Source: Ruminococcaceae bacterium UBA3323 (GTDB lineage Bacteria > Bacillota > Clostridia > Oscillospirales > Acutalibacteraceae). Taken from it: a DNA stretch of 25,593 nucleotides. The notes under the pieces were generated by a model. The model did not search any database and had not been told where the DNA came from. It saw nothing but the letters and a program-made list of their open reading frames with translations. The stretch covers positions 1 to 25,593 of the forward strand of contig DESD01000056.1 of the NCBI GenBank assembly GCA_002361935.1, written 5' to 3'. A program made the position numbers and the translations under genes. This document shows positions 7,222 through 15,105 of this stretch, in pieces (position 1 is the first letter of the stretch; each line of letters opens with the position of its first letter).

Positions 7222-9303
7222 TTAATTTTTATTTTGTGTTTTTACTTTATACGGCTTTCTGAAAAGCATAAATATAAATATTGCCGAAACCGCTAATGCA
7301 GCAATTGTACCTGTGGTAATTCCGCCGCCTGTTATGAAAAGCGTAAGCTGATAAAGAACAAGCGACACACAATATGCAAAAATACACTGATAGGAAATGG
7401 CAAAAGCGGTCCATTTTACACTGTTCATTTCTCTTCTTATTGCACTCATCGCAGCAACGCACGGTGCACAGAGAAGGTTAAATATAAGGAAAGAATATCC
7501 CGAAAGAGCGGTAAAGCCCTCTCCTATATTACCATAAAGCACACCGAAAACGCCAACAATTTCTTCTTTTGCTGCAAGGCCGAGAAGCGTTGCAACGGAA
7601 GCCTGCCATGTTCCGAAGCCAAGAGGAGTAAAAATATTTTTAATAAAATTACCGATATAGGCAAGCACGGAATTATCCATATGCTGAACCATACCGAACC
7701 TGCCGCCGAAATATCCGAAATTGGATAAAAACCATACGCCGCAGGAGGCAAGCAGAATGATTGTTCCCGCTTTCTTGATATAGCTCCATGTTCTGTCCCA
7801 TGTTGCACGGGCAACCGATTTTGCAGTTGGCATATGATAGCTTGGAAGCTCCATAACAAACGGAGAAACATCGCCGCTGAAAAGCTTTGTTTTTTTCAGG
7901 ATAATACCACTGCAGATTATTGACGCAATGCCGATAAAATATGCACTTGGAGCAACCCACCAAGCTTTTCCGAAAAGAGCGGAAGCAATAAGAGCAATAA
8001 CGGGAAGCTTTGCACCGCACGGAATAAAGGTTGTGGTAATAATCGTCATACGGCGCTCATGCACATTTTCAATTGTCCGGCTGCTCATAATACCGGGAAC
8101 GCCGCAGCCTGTACCTACAAGAATCGGAATAAAGCTTTTCCCCGAAAGGCCGAATTTCCTGAAAAGTTTATCCATAATAAATGCAATACGGCTCATATAG
8201 CCGCAGTCCTCAAGAAAGGAAAGAAAAATAAAAAGCACAATTATCTGGGGAACAAAGGATAAAACCGCACCAACCCCGGCTATAATTCCGTCTACAATAA
8301 GGCTTGTAAGCCATGGAGCACAATTTACACGATTAAGAAAATTTTCCGTAATAAAAGGAACTCCGTTTTCACCGAAAATATGAGCCTCAATTAAATCGGC
8401 AAGCGTACCGCCGAGTGTTGAAACGGAAAGATAATAAACACCGAACATAATCAAAGCAAAAATAGGAAGCGACAGATATTTATTCGTAACAACACTGTCT
8501 ATCTTCTCCGAAACGGGAATTTTGCCGCTTTTGGTTCTGCATTCATCAATGCAGGAGGTTATGTACTTATAACGCTGATCGGCGATAATGCTTTCACTGT
8601 CATCATCATAATACCTTTCAACATCCTTTATAAGGCTTTCAGCATCATTGAAATTCCTGAAATCCTCAATAACAAGCTTATCACGCTCAAAAATCTTTGT
8701 TGCATAATAGCGCTTATGAAGCATATCTGTTCCGTCGGGAAGCAATGCCGAAATAAAATGAATGGCTGATTCTACTCTGTCATCAAAGCTGTGATGAACA
8801 GGCGGAACCCCTTTGTTATTTCTTGCAAGCTCAACTGCCTTTTTTACACATTTTTTAATGCCTGTGCCCTTCAGCGCAGAAATCTCAAAGCATACGCAGC
8901 CGAAATGCTCGCTTATTTCTTCAAGATTGATAACATCGCCGTTTTTACGGACAACATCTATCATATTGATTGCCATAATAACGGGAATACCGATTTCACA
9001 AAGCTGGGTTGTCAAATAAAGATTTCTTTCAAGATTTGTTCCGTCTATAATATTAAGAATCGCATCCGGCTCTTCGTTTACCAGATAATTTCTTGAAACA
9101 ATCTCTTCAGGTGTATATGGAGACAAGCTGTAAATCCCGGGAAGATCGGCAATGACAACATCGTTTTCACCCTTTAGCCTACCCTCTTTAGCCTCTACTG
9201 TTACACCTGCCCAGTTGCCAACATATTGGTTTGAGCCTGTTAAAGCATTAAAAAGCATGGTTTTTCCACAGTTCGGATTCCCTGCAAGTGCAATTTTAAC
9301 CAT
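7222..9303 (-). CDS. feoB: Ferrous iron transporter FeoB
   Basis: Cytoplasmic-membrane ferrous iron importer with an N-terminal GTPase. Visible G motifs are Gly-Asn-Pro-Asn-Cys-Gly-Lys-Thr (residues 8-15), Gly-Val-Thr-Val-Glu, Asp-Leu-Pro-Gly, Asn-Met-Ile-Asp and Ser-Ala-Leu-Lys-Gly. The membrane part (from about residue 270) has two Gate regions, with Gly-Thr-Gly-Cys-Gly-Val-Pro and Pro-Cys-Gly-Ala-Lys-Leu-Pro, and Ala-Pro-Cys-Val-Ala-Ala near the C-terminus. ATG at 9303 is preferred over the GTG 12 nt upstream, as TGAGGT then has proper spacing; it gives 693 residues, a full length. It overlaps the upstream ATP-grasp gene by 8 nt, so translation is coupled. No feoA or feoC lies in the window, and FeoA is not fused to it. 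Iron control (Fur box) was not seen by eye. Confidence 0.97.
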   Translation of the reverse strand: MVKIALAGNPNCGKTMLFNALTGSNQYVGNWAGVTVEAKEGRLKGENDVVIADLPGIYSLSPYTPEEIVSRNYLVNEEPDAILNIIDGTNLERNLYLTTQLCEIGIPVIMAINMIDVVRKNGDVINLEEISEHFGCVCFEISALKGTGIKKCVKKAVELARNNKGVPPVHHSFDDRVESAIHFISALLPDGTDMLHKRYYATKIFERDKLVIEDFRNFNDAESLIKDVERYYDDDSESIIADQRYKYITSCIDECRTKSGKIPVSEKIDSVVTNKYLSLPIFALIMFGVYYLSVSTLGGTLADLIEAHIFGENGVPFITENFLNRVNCAPWLTSLIVDGIIAGVGAVLSFVPQIIVLFIFLSFLEDCGYMSRIAFIMDKLFRKFGLSGKSFIPILVGTGCGVPGIMSSRTIENVHERRMTIITTTFIPCGAKLPVIALIASALFGKAWWVAPSAYFIGIASIICSGIILKKTKLFSGDVSPFVMELPSYHMPTAKSVARATWDRTWSYIKKAGTIILLASCGVWFLSNFGYFGGRFGMVQHMDNSVLAYIGNFIKNIFTPLGFGTWQASVATLLGLAAKEEIVGVFGVLYGNIGEGFTALSGYSFLIFNLLCAPCVAAMSAIRREMNSVKWTAFAISYQCIFAYCVSLVLYQLTLFITGGGITTGTIAALAVSAIFIFMLFRKPYKVKTQNKN

Positions 9304-10033
9304 TTTTAACCTCACAAGTTATATAGTTACAGTATTCTTTAATAATATCCACATCCGTCAGCGAATAAAGCATTCTTGCACCGACGCTGTCCTCAATTTC
9401 ATTAAACACTATTTTACCACTGTTAAAAACAAAATCAATACCTATATAATCATATTTAATTAAATTAGATATATTACCTATAAGATTTTTCTCCTCTTCC
9501 GAAAGCACATAGGAAGTTGCACTGCCGCCAAGGCAGAAATTTGCACGGAAATCCGCTTTGCTTTCTCTTAAAACAGCGGCTATAATTCTGCCGTTAATAA
9601 GCCATACCCTTAAATCCCTGCCTAAATCGGATGACGGCTTCTGATAAACATATCCCTTTTCAAACGGTTCTTTTTCATGTATCATAAAAACCTCTGTGCC
9701 GCCCTTGCCGCCGACCGCCTTTTTAACGGCGGGAATACCACTGTAATTCACAGGCATAATTTCAATGCCGTTTTTCTGCATAAATTCATAGCATAGCTGT
9801 TTATCATTTGCCAGCCTTGTTAAAGAAGAAGGATTAAAAACCCGTATTCCCCTTTTTTCAAATTTTTCTGCTATGGTATAATCATTGGTTCTGTTGATAA
9901 CAAAATCGGCTGAACAGGAACAATCCAGCTCCTCCTGCAAAACAAGCCTTATATTCAGATATTTCCTGTACTTTTCAACGGAAAAAGCATTTCTTTTGGC
10001 TTCTTCCCTGCTGTAAACTAAAATCCCGCTCAT
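9296..10033 (-). CDS. RimK-like ATP-grasp ligase, second of a pair
   Basis: A 245-residue protein with the ATP-grasp fold of the RimK group: a pre-ATP-grasp N-terminal domain with Val-Phe-Asn-Pro-Ser-Ser and Asn-Asp-Lys, then Val-Gly-Gly-Lys-Gly-Gly-Thr-Glu-Val, Tyr-Gln-Lys-Pro, Gly-Arg-Asp-Leu-Arg-Val-Trp, Arg-Ala-Asn-Phe-Cys-Leu-Gly-Gly and Gly-Ile-Asp-Phe-Val-Phe. The metal-binding end is Phe-Asn-Glu-Ile-Glu-Asp-Ser-Val-Gly, which differs from the usual Glu-Val-Asn-Ser of RimK. Such enzymes join an amino acid to a carboxylate using ATP, through an acyl phosphate. The substrate is unknown. The start ATG overlaps the stop of the first ligase (ATGA), and the stop overlaps the start of feoB, so all three are coupled. 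Confidence 0.8.
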   Translation of the reverse strand: MSGILVYSREEAKRNAFSVEKYRKYLNIRLVLQEELDCSCSADFVINRTNDYTIAEKFEKRGIRVFNPSSLTRLANDKQLCYEFMQKNGIEIMPVNYSGIPAVKKAVGGKGGTEVFMIHEKEPFEKGYVYQKPSSDLGRDLRVWLINGRIIAAVLRESKADFRANFCLGGSATSYVLSEEEKNLIGNISNLIKYDYIGIDFVFNSGKIVFNEIEDSVGARMLYSLTDVDIIKEYCNYITCEVKNG

Positions 10034-10860
10034 ACATTTCCTTTTTGAAGACTTTGCCTTATTTCATTAAAAATTAAGGCTGCTATGTCTATATCGGTGC
10101 ATTTCATAATATTTATTATGTGGGCGTTGCTGTTAACCTCGCACACCAAACCGCCGTAAAGAATATCAACACCGCCGAAGTGCAGCCCCAGGGTTCTGCA
10201 GGCTTCGGTTGCAATCCGGATTTCATGTTCAGTCGCAACACAAGGCCTCATAGCTCCGCCGTTTGTAATATTGGAGCGGAAATCATTTTCGTTTATTCTT
10301 TCCATTGCGGCAACAACCGTTCCGCCCACAACCTCAAGCCGTTTATCACGGCCGCTTGATTCTTTTATAAATTTCTGAAGAATGAACGGTTTTTCCGTTA
10401 CATGCTCCAAAACCTCTTCCACACTGCTGCACAGAAAAACCTGCTCACCGAAGGAGCCGAAGCATTCCTTGAAAACAACAGGCAGACCAAGCCTTTCAAC
10501 CGCCCTTTCGGCAAATTCGGAAAAATCAGCCTTAAAATATGTTTTGGGCGCAATAATCGTTTCGGGCTGAGGAACCTTTCCAAGCAGCTCAATATAGGTT
10601 TTTGCCTTATCATCGCATTTTCCAATTGAAGCTGCACTGTTGAAAACAGGGATTCCCTCTTTTTCAAGCCGTCCGGCAAGGTTTATATCCTTATCCCAGA
10701 AAAGCACAAAATCACAATCTGCCCTTTCCGTGGAAAGCGCAAGGTTTGTTTTTATTTCCAATTCAATTCCCTCTTTTTCGGCAGAGGATAAAAGAGCGTT
10801 ATGAAGCTCATTATACTTTTTCGTATTCAGAAAATGATTTACTGCAAGAATCCCTTTCAT
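10030..10860 (-). CDS. RimK-like ATP-grasp ligase, first of a pair
   Basis: A 276-residue ATP-grasp protein of the RimK group. The N-terminal domain has Val-Phe-Asn-Ser-Ala-Ala-Ser-Ile and Cys-Asp-Asp-Lys-Ala-Lys-Thr, then Val-Val-Phe-Lys-Glu-Cys-Phe-Gly-Ser-Phe-Gly-Glu-Gln-Val (phosphate-binding glycine loop), Ile-Leu-Gln-Lys-Phe-Ile, Gly-Arg-Asp-Lys-Arg, Phe-Arg-Ser-Asn-Ile-Thr-Asn-Gly-Gly, Gly-Val-Asp-Ile-Leu and the metal-binding Cys-Glu-Val-Asn-Ser-Asn. It is more typical of RimK/LysX-type ligases than its partner. It is the first gene of the unit, behind a good promoter, and its start ATG follows AAAGGGAA. Paired RimK-like genes occur in clostridia, and I know of no proven substrate for them. 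Confidence 0.82.
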   Translation of the reverse strand: MKGILAVNHFLNTKKYNELHNALLSSAEKEGIELEIKTNLALSTERADCDFVLFWDKDINLAGRLEKEGIPVFNSAASIGKCDDKAKTYIELLGKVPQPETIIAPKTYFKADFSEFAERAVERLGLPVVFKECFGSFGEQVFLCSSVEEVLEHVTEKPFILQKFIKESSGRDKRLEVVGGTVVAAMERINENDFRSNITNGGAMRPCVATEHEIRIATEACRTLGLHFGGVDILYGGLVCEVNSNAHIINIMKCTDIDIAALIFNEIRQSLQKGNV

Positions 10861-10907
10861 AAACGTTCCCTTTCACTTCATTTGCCGGAAGAAGAAATAT
10901 TTTAATA

Positions 10908-10936
10908 ATTGTATCATTTATCCTTGCATTTTTCAA
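10908..10936 (-). promoter_or_regulatory. Promoter of the ATP-grasp/feoB unit
   Basis: On the minus strand TTGAAA (10931-10936), a 17-nt gap and TACAAT (10908-10913) lie 48 nt before the first start codon. The 156-bp gap to the divergent purH gene is otherwise AT-rich. A weaker candidate for purH on the plus strand is TTGCAT (10924-10929) with TAAAAT 17 nt later, overlapping this promoter. Confidence 0.75.
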
Positions 10937-11016
10937 TCAGCCGTTATAAAATAAATATATTATTTTTAAAATAGTAATTTATTCAACAAAATATTCATTA
11001 ATAAGGAGGAATTTTA

Positions 11017-12192
11017 ATGACAGAATACACTTTAAAATACGGCTGTAATCCGAATCAGAACCCTGCAAGAATCCATATGGACGGCAGAGAGCTTCCGTTT
11101 GAGATTTTAAACGGCAGTGCAGGATACATAAATCTTCTTGATGCATTCAATTCCTGGCAGCTTGTTAAGGAGCTGAAAAAAGCAACAGGCCTTCCGAGTG
11201 CCGCTTCCTTCAAGCACGTTTCTCCCGCAGGCGCAGCAGTGGCAAAGCCACTTTCGGAAAACGAAAGAAAAGCCTGCTTTGTTCCCGACGGTCTGGAGCT
11301 TTCACCGATTGCACAGGCTTATGTAAGAGCAAGAGGCTGCGACAGGGTTTCCTCATTCGGTGACTTTGCTGCCCTTTCGGATGAATGCGATGCTTCGGTT
11401 GCACAATTCCTTGTTAAAGAGGTATCAGACGGTATTATTGCTCCGTCCTACACAGACGAGGCACTTGAAATTCTTAAAAGCAAACGCCGCGGCGGTTATC
11501 TTGTTATTAAAATTGACCCTGATTTTGTTCCTGAGGAAACAGAAACAAAGCAGGTTTTCGGCATTAAATTCGAGCAGAAGAGAAATGATGCCGAAATGGA
11601 TATGAGTCTGTTTGATAATATGCCGACAGCTGTTAAGGAAATCCCCGAAATTGCAAAAATAGATCTTCTTATCTCTATGATTACGCTTAAATACACACAG
11701 TCCAACTCTGTTTGCTACGCAATGGGCGGCCAGACAATCGGTGTCGGTGCAGGCCAGCAGTCCAGAATTCACTGTACCCGCCTTGCCGGCAATAAGGCAG
11801 ACAATTGGTGGCTCCGCCAGAACGAAAAGGTGCTTAATCTTCCGTTTATTGACGGAATACGCAAATGTGATGCAGACAATGCAATTGATCTTTACATCAG
11901 CGATGATTATGAGGAATTGTTTGAAAACGATGCATGGAAAAGATTTTTCACTGAAAAGCCCGAACCGTTCACAAAGGAAGAGAAAGCAGAATGGCACAAA
12001 AAGATGAATCTTGTTGCTCTTGGTTCAGATGCCTTCTTCCCGTTTGAGGATAATATTGAAAGAGCTGTTAAATCAGGTGTTAAATACATTGCCCAACCGG
12101 GCGGCTCTGTAAGGGACGGCAACGTTATTGAATGCTGCGATCATTTCGGAATTGCCATGACGATGACAGGCATTCGTCTTTTCCATCATTAA
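11017..12192 (+). CDS. purH: Stand-alone AICAR transformylase
   Basis: Transfers a formyl group from 10-formyltetrahydrofolate to AICAR to give FAICAR, the penultimate step to IMP. The 391 residues correspond to the C-terminal transformylase half of bifunctional PurH. The family signature Phe-Lys-His-Val-Ser-Pro-Ala-Gly-Ala-Ala, the later Gln-Ser-Asn-Ser-Val-Cys-Tyr-Ala, and Gly-Ala-Gly-Gln-Gln-Ser-Arg are visible, as is the C-terminal Pro-Gly-Gly-Ser-Val-Arg-Asp. The MGS-like IMP cyclohydrolase domain is absent; the start with TAAGGAGG spacing and the preceding stop codons show it is not a truncation. Separate transformylases of about 390 residues are normal in many clostridia, and the cyclohydrolase must then be encoded elsewhere. 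It is monocistronic with its own terminator. Confidence 0.95.
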   Translation: MTEYTLKYGCNPNQNPARIHMDGRELPFEILNGSAGYINLLDAFNSWQLVKELKKATGLPSAASFKHVSPAGAAVAKPLSENERKACFVPDGLELSPIAQAYVRARGCDRVSSFGDFAALSDECDASVAQFLVKEVSDGIIAPSYTDEALEILKSKRRGGYLVIKIDPDFVPEETETKQVFGIKFEQKRNDAEMDMSLFDNMPTAVKEIPEIAKIDLLISMITLKYTQSNSVCYAMGGQTIGVGAGQQSRIHCTRLAGNKADNWWLRQNEKVLNLPFIDGIRKCDADNAIDLYISDDYEELFENDAWKRFFTEKPEPFTKEEKAEWHKKMNLVALGSDAFFPFEDNIERAVKSGVKYIAQPGGSVRDGNVIECCDHFGIAMTMTGIRLFHH

Positions 12193-12279
12193 TATAATTT
12201 TATAACGGTTATTCTTCCGGAAAGCACCGCAGATAACCCTGAAAACGAACAAAAAACAACTATAAAACCAAGGAATCAT

Positions 12280-12326
12280 AAAGGAACTGATGTTTGCAAA
12301 AATGTTGCACAATATCAGTTCTTTTT
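12280..12326 (+). terminator. purH terminator
   Basis: GAACTGAT (12284-12291) pairs with ATCAGTTC (12314-12321), extended by AAAG against the following T residues, with a 22-nt loop and a run of five T. Confidence 0.7.
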
Positions 12327-12365
12327 GTTCGGAAAAATTTTACAATTTTTATTACCGTTTGTATA

Positions 12366-12394
12366 TTTACAACAATATTTTTAAAGAGTATAAT
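12366..12394 (+). promoter_or_regulatory. Promoter of the mini-protein/deacetylase unit
   Basis: TTTACA (12366-12371), a 17-nt gap and a perfect TATAAT (12389-12394), 53 nt before the TTG start of the first gene. Confidence 0.8.
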
Positions 12395-12446
12395 CATAGA
12401 GGAACAACATGAAACGACACGAAACAACGCAATCGGAGATGATATT

Positions 12447-12626
12447 TTGGAGAATTTATGTGAAAAATGTTGGTACAATACTTTCGACGAGGACTCCGAG
12501 GAATACTTTTGTGATTTACAGCTTGATGAAGACGAGTACGTGCGATTGATTCAGGAAAAAAACAAAAGCTGTAAATATTTTCGCCCTGATAACGGCGAAT
12601 ATGAAATCGTAAGGAGGCAGAATTAA
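12447..12626 (+). CDS. Four-cysteine mini-protein, DUF6472-like
   Basis: A 59-residue acidic protein with Cys5-x-x-Cys8, Cys22 and Cys42, and an Asp-Leu-x-Leu-Asp-Glu-Asp-Glu segment, ending Tyr-Glu-Ile-Val-Arg-Arg-Gln-Asn. The spacing of the four cysteines and the ending match the DUF6472 family as I remember it, found in Oscillospiraceae; metal binding (zinc or iron-sulfur) is likely but unproven. The start is a TTG 8 nt after GGAG; a longer reading of the frame back to 12294 would cross the promoter and terminator and is not real. Its stop overlaps the next ATG (TAATG), so it is coupled to the deacetylase. Confidence 0.72.
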   Translation: MENLCEKCWYNTFDEDSEEYFCDLQLDEDEYVRLIQEKNKSCKYFRPDNGEYEIVRRQN

Positions 12627-14044
12627 TGAAAACCAAATCAGCATACAGATTAATGTCCCTGGTTTTTGTTCTATTGCTGATTTTGATAGCTTCTTCAGCG
12701 CTTATAATAAACTATTTTATGTATAATCCTGCCGAAGCCGATACTGCATTAAACCTTGGTGTCGGAGAAACCTATGAATATCCGAATGACGGATATAAAA
12801 TCAGATTTTACAGCTATAACAAAGATATTGTTACGGTTGATAAAAACGGAATCATTACTGCCAAAGCAAAAGGAACAGCACAGATTGCTGCCGGCAGAAA
12901 AAGAATTGACATCCATGTGTTTGATGCCCCCGAAAGCGTTGATATAAAAGAAAAATCCTTTTCACTCGGCGTTGGCGAGGAATATACTCTTGCACCGTTT
13001 ATTCCCGATTCCGAGATTAACACGGGATTTGAATACAGCGTTTCGGGCGATGATGCATTTACAATAGATAAAAAAGGGAAAATAAAGGCGGTTAAAGCCG
13101 GAAAGGCTGCGGTTACCATTTCAACCTACAACAAAAAAACCGTATCCTGTGAAATCAGGGTGGGAAATCCGCCGCAGAAAATTTCACTTTCGGCAAATTC
13201 AAAAACGCTTTACCTTGGCGGTACAGGCAAAGTTTACATAAACATACCTGCCGACTGTGCATCCAAGGAAACCACAATTGAAAGCAGCAATGAAAAGATT
13301 ATCAAAGTAAATTCAAAATGTGAGCTTATTCCGGTAGCAGTCGGAACGGCAACAATAAAAGCAACAACATATAACGGAAAATCAGCAACCTGCGATATTA
13401 AAGTTGCGGAAAAGCCATATTATATAAGAACAAATCTTGATCCTTCAAAGCCGATGGTTGCTTTTACCTTTGATGACGGACCGAATGCGCCAACCACAAA
13501 CAAAATTCTTAATGTTTTTGAAAAGAATCATGCATCCTGCACCTTCTTTATCGTTGGTAACAGAACAAAGAGCAAGGATAATGCCAACTGTGTAAAGCGC
13601 ATGGTAAAAAAAGGTTTTCAGCTTGGCAATCATACTTATGACCATACACATTACGGATCTGAGGTTACAATACAGGATATTACAAATTGTGCCGACAGAC
13701 TGAATGATTTATGCGGCTTCGGCCCAACCGCATTCCGTCCGACAGGCGGTTTTATGAGTGATATTATAAAGAAAAACTGCGGTGCGCCGATTATTCTTTG
13801 GAATGTGGATACCGAGGATTGGAAATTAAGGGATGAGGATAAGATTTATCACAGAATTCTGAGTGAGGTGAGCGACGGCGACATTGTTCTTATGCACGAT
13901 ATCTACCCCTCAACGGCAAGGGCAATTGAGCACGTTATTCCAAAGCTGATTGAAAACGGATACCAGGTTGTAAACGTTGCCGAGCTTGCATATTATAAAA
14001 ACAAGACACTGGAAAACGGCAAAGCTTATTTTTCAATAAAATAA
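12626..14044 (+). CDS. Membrane-anchored polysaccharide deacetylase with Big_2 domains
   Basis: A 472-residue surface enzyme. One N-terminal membrane helix (about 9-32) is followed by three bacterial Ig-like Big_2-type domains (about 40-98, 103-180, 185-261), each with the Leu-Gly-Val-Gly-Glu start and Gly-Thr-Ala or Gly-Lys-Ala-Ala-Val pattern. The NodB domain (about 270-460) has all five motifs: Thr-Phe-Asp-Asp-Gly-Pro (Asp283, Asp284), His336 and His340, Arg-Pro-Thr-Gly-Gly (Arg371), Asp395-Thr-Glu-Asp-Trp399 and Leu-Met-His424-Asp. It should remove acetyl groups from N-acetylated cell-wall glycans, probably peptidoglycan, with a metal bound by the Asp and two His. AAGGAGG precedes the ATG. 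Lysozyme resistance or sporulation are possible roles. Confidence 0.92.
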   Translation: MKTKSAYRLMSLVFVLLLILIASSALIINYFMYNPAEADTALNLGVGETYEYPNDGYKIRFYSYNKDIVTVDKNGIITAKAKGTAQIAAGRKRIDIHVFDAPESVDIKEKSFSLGVGEEYTLAPFIPDSEINTGFEYSVSGDDAFTIDKKGKIKAVKAGKAAVTISTYNKKTVSCEIRVGNPPQKISLSANSKTLYLGGTGKVYINIPADCASKETTIESSNEKIIKVNSKCELIPVAVGTATIKATTYNGKSATCDIKVAEKPYYIRTNLDPSKPMVAFTFDDGPNAPTTNKILNVFEKNHASCTFFIVGNRTKSKDNANCVKRMVKKGFQLGNHTYDHTHYGSEVTIQDITNCADRLNDLCGFGPTAFRPTGGFMSDIIKKNCGAPIILWNVDTEDWKLRDEDKIYHRILSEVSDGDIVLMHDIYPSTARAIEHVIPKLIENGYQVVNVAELAYYKNKTLENGKAYFSIK

Positions 14045-14104
14045 CACCTTTAAAGCACTTTACGTAAAAAGTGTTTGCCTGTATATTAATATTTTTACAC
14101 AATT

Positions 14105-14140
14105 CAGCAGGGCAGCATATATTGCTGCCCTGCTGTTTTT
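14105..14140 (+). terminator. Terminator after the deacetylase
   Basis: Perfect 13-bp stem CAGCAGGGCAGCA (14105-14117) and TGCTGCCCTGCTG (14123-14135), 5-nt loop, then five T. On the minus strand it lies directly after cysK but lacks a T-run there, so it may only weakly stop cysK transcripts. Confidence 0.92.
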
Positions 14141-14154
14141 AATTCTTACATTAT

Positions 14155-15081
14155 TCAGGAAAAAAGCGCGGTTGAAAGATATCTTTCTCCCGTATCGGGA
14201 AAAAGAACAACAATATTCTTGCCTTTGAATTCCTCTCTTGCGGCAATCTGCTGTGCTGCCCAAAGCGCCGCTCCGCTTGAAATACCAACAAGAATACCCT
14301 CTGTTTTGGCAATTTTATTACCTGCTTCAAAGGCAGCTTCATTCGAAACGGCGATAACCTCATCATAAATCTCCGTATCCAGCGTATCGGGAATGAAGCC
14401 GGCGCCGATTCCCTGAATTTTATGTGCGCCGCCGTGTCCTTCCGAAAGAACGGGAGAAGCTGCAGGCTCAATTGCAAACACCTTTATATCCGGATTTTTT
14501 TCTTTCAGATATCTGCCGACACCGGAAACCGTTCCGCCTGTACCTACACCTGCCACAAAAGCATCAACTCCGCCGTCTAAATCTTCCCATATTTCGGGGC
14601 CTGTTGTTTCATAATGCACCTGCGGATTTGCAGGATTTACGAACTGGCCTAAAATAACTGCGCCCTCAATTTCATTCTTCAAATCCTCCGCCTTTTGTAT
14701 TGCGCCTGTCATTCCCAGCCCACCTTCGGTTAAAACAACCTCTGCACCGTAAGCCTTAACCAGATTTCTGCGCTCTACGCTCATTGTTTCGGGCATGGTA
14801 AGAATAACCTTATAGCCCTTTGCTGTTCCGACACCGGCTAAGCCGATTCCCGTATTGCCCGAGGTTGGCTCTATTATTGTGGCGCCCTGCTTAAGAATGC
14901 CTTGTTTTTCCGCATCAGCAATCATAGAAGCGGCAATTCTGTCCTTCGCCGAACCGGCGGGATTGAAATATTCCAGCTTTGCAAAAATATTTGCTTCAAT
15001 GTGTTCCTTGGCTGAATAATTGTTCAGCTTCAATAAAGGGGTTTTTCCTATTAGTTCGGTTACATTGTTATAAATTTTCAT
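14155..15081 (-). CDS. cysK: Cysteine synthase (O-acetylserine sulfhydrylase)
   Basis: PLP enzyme joining sulfide to O-acetylserine to give cysteine. The 308 residues show the PLP lysine Lys46 in Gly-Ser-Ala-Lys-Asp-Arg, the phosphate-contact loop Thr73-Ser-Gly-Asn-Thr-Gly78, the Gly-Thr-Gly-Gly-Thr loop that binds the PLP phosphate, and Gly-Ile-Ser-Ser-Gly-Ala near the C-terminus. The length is normal. It is the second gene of a unit with the MetY-type sulfhydrylase, 24 nt downstream of it, with a GAAAGGAA ribosome binding site in the gap. The unit appears to be controlled from the upstream leader and Rrf2-type operator. The symbol cysK rather than cysM is a guess from general pattern. Confidence 0.95.
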   Translation of the reverse strand: MKIYNNVTELIGKTPLLKLNNYSAKEHIEANIFAKLEYFNPAGSAKDRIAASMIADAEKQGILKQGATIIEPTSGNTGIGLAGVGTAKGYKVILTMPETMSVERRNLVKAYGAEVVLTEGGLGMTGAIQKAEDLKNEIEGAVILGQFVNPANPQVHYETTGPEIWEDLDGGVDAFVAGVGTGGTVSGVGRYLKEKNPDIKVFAIEPAASPVLSEGHGGAHKIQGIGAGFIPDTLDTEIYDEVIAVSNEAAFEAGNKIAKTEGILVGISSGAALWAAQQIAAREEFKGKNIVVLFPDTGERYLSTALFS

Positions 15082-15105
15082 AGCGGTTTCCTTTCGTAAA
15101 AAAAA

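Noticed and set aside
10861..11016. Purine riboswitch before purH
   Set aside because: The region is AT-rich and lacks the paired-stem core; only promoters were found.
11425..11997. 190-codon minus-strand ORF inside purH
   Set aside because: It is antisense to a well-conserved enzyme; the translation is Phe/Cys-rich and lacks domain character.
12294..12446. Longer version of the DUF6472-like gene from an ATG at 12294
   Set aside because: It would include the purH terminator loop and the TTTACA/TATAAT promoter, and it has no ribosome binding site; the TTG at 12447 has one.
12409..12549. Short ORF starting ATG AAA CGA with AGAGGAA upstream
   Set aside because: It overlaps the four-cysteine protein in another frame and its product has no recognisable pattern.
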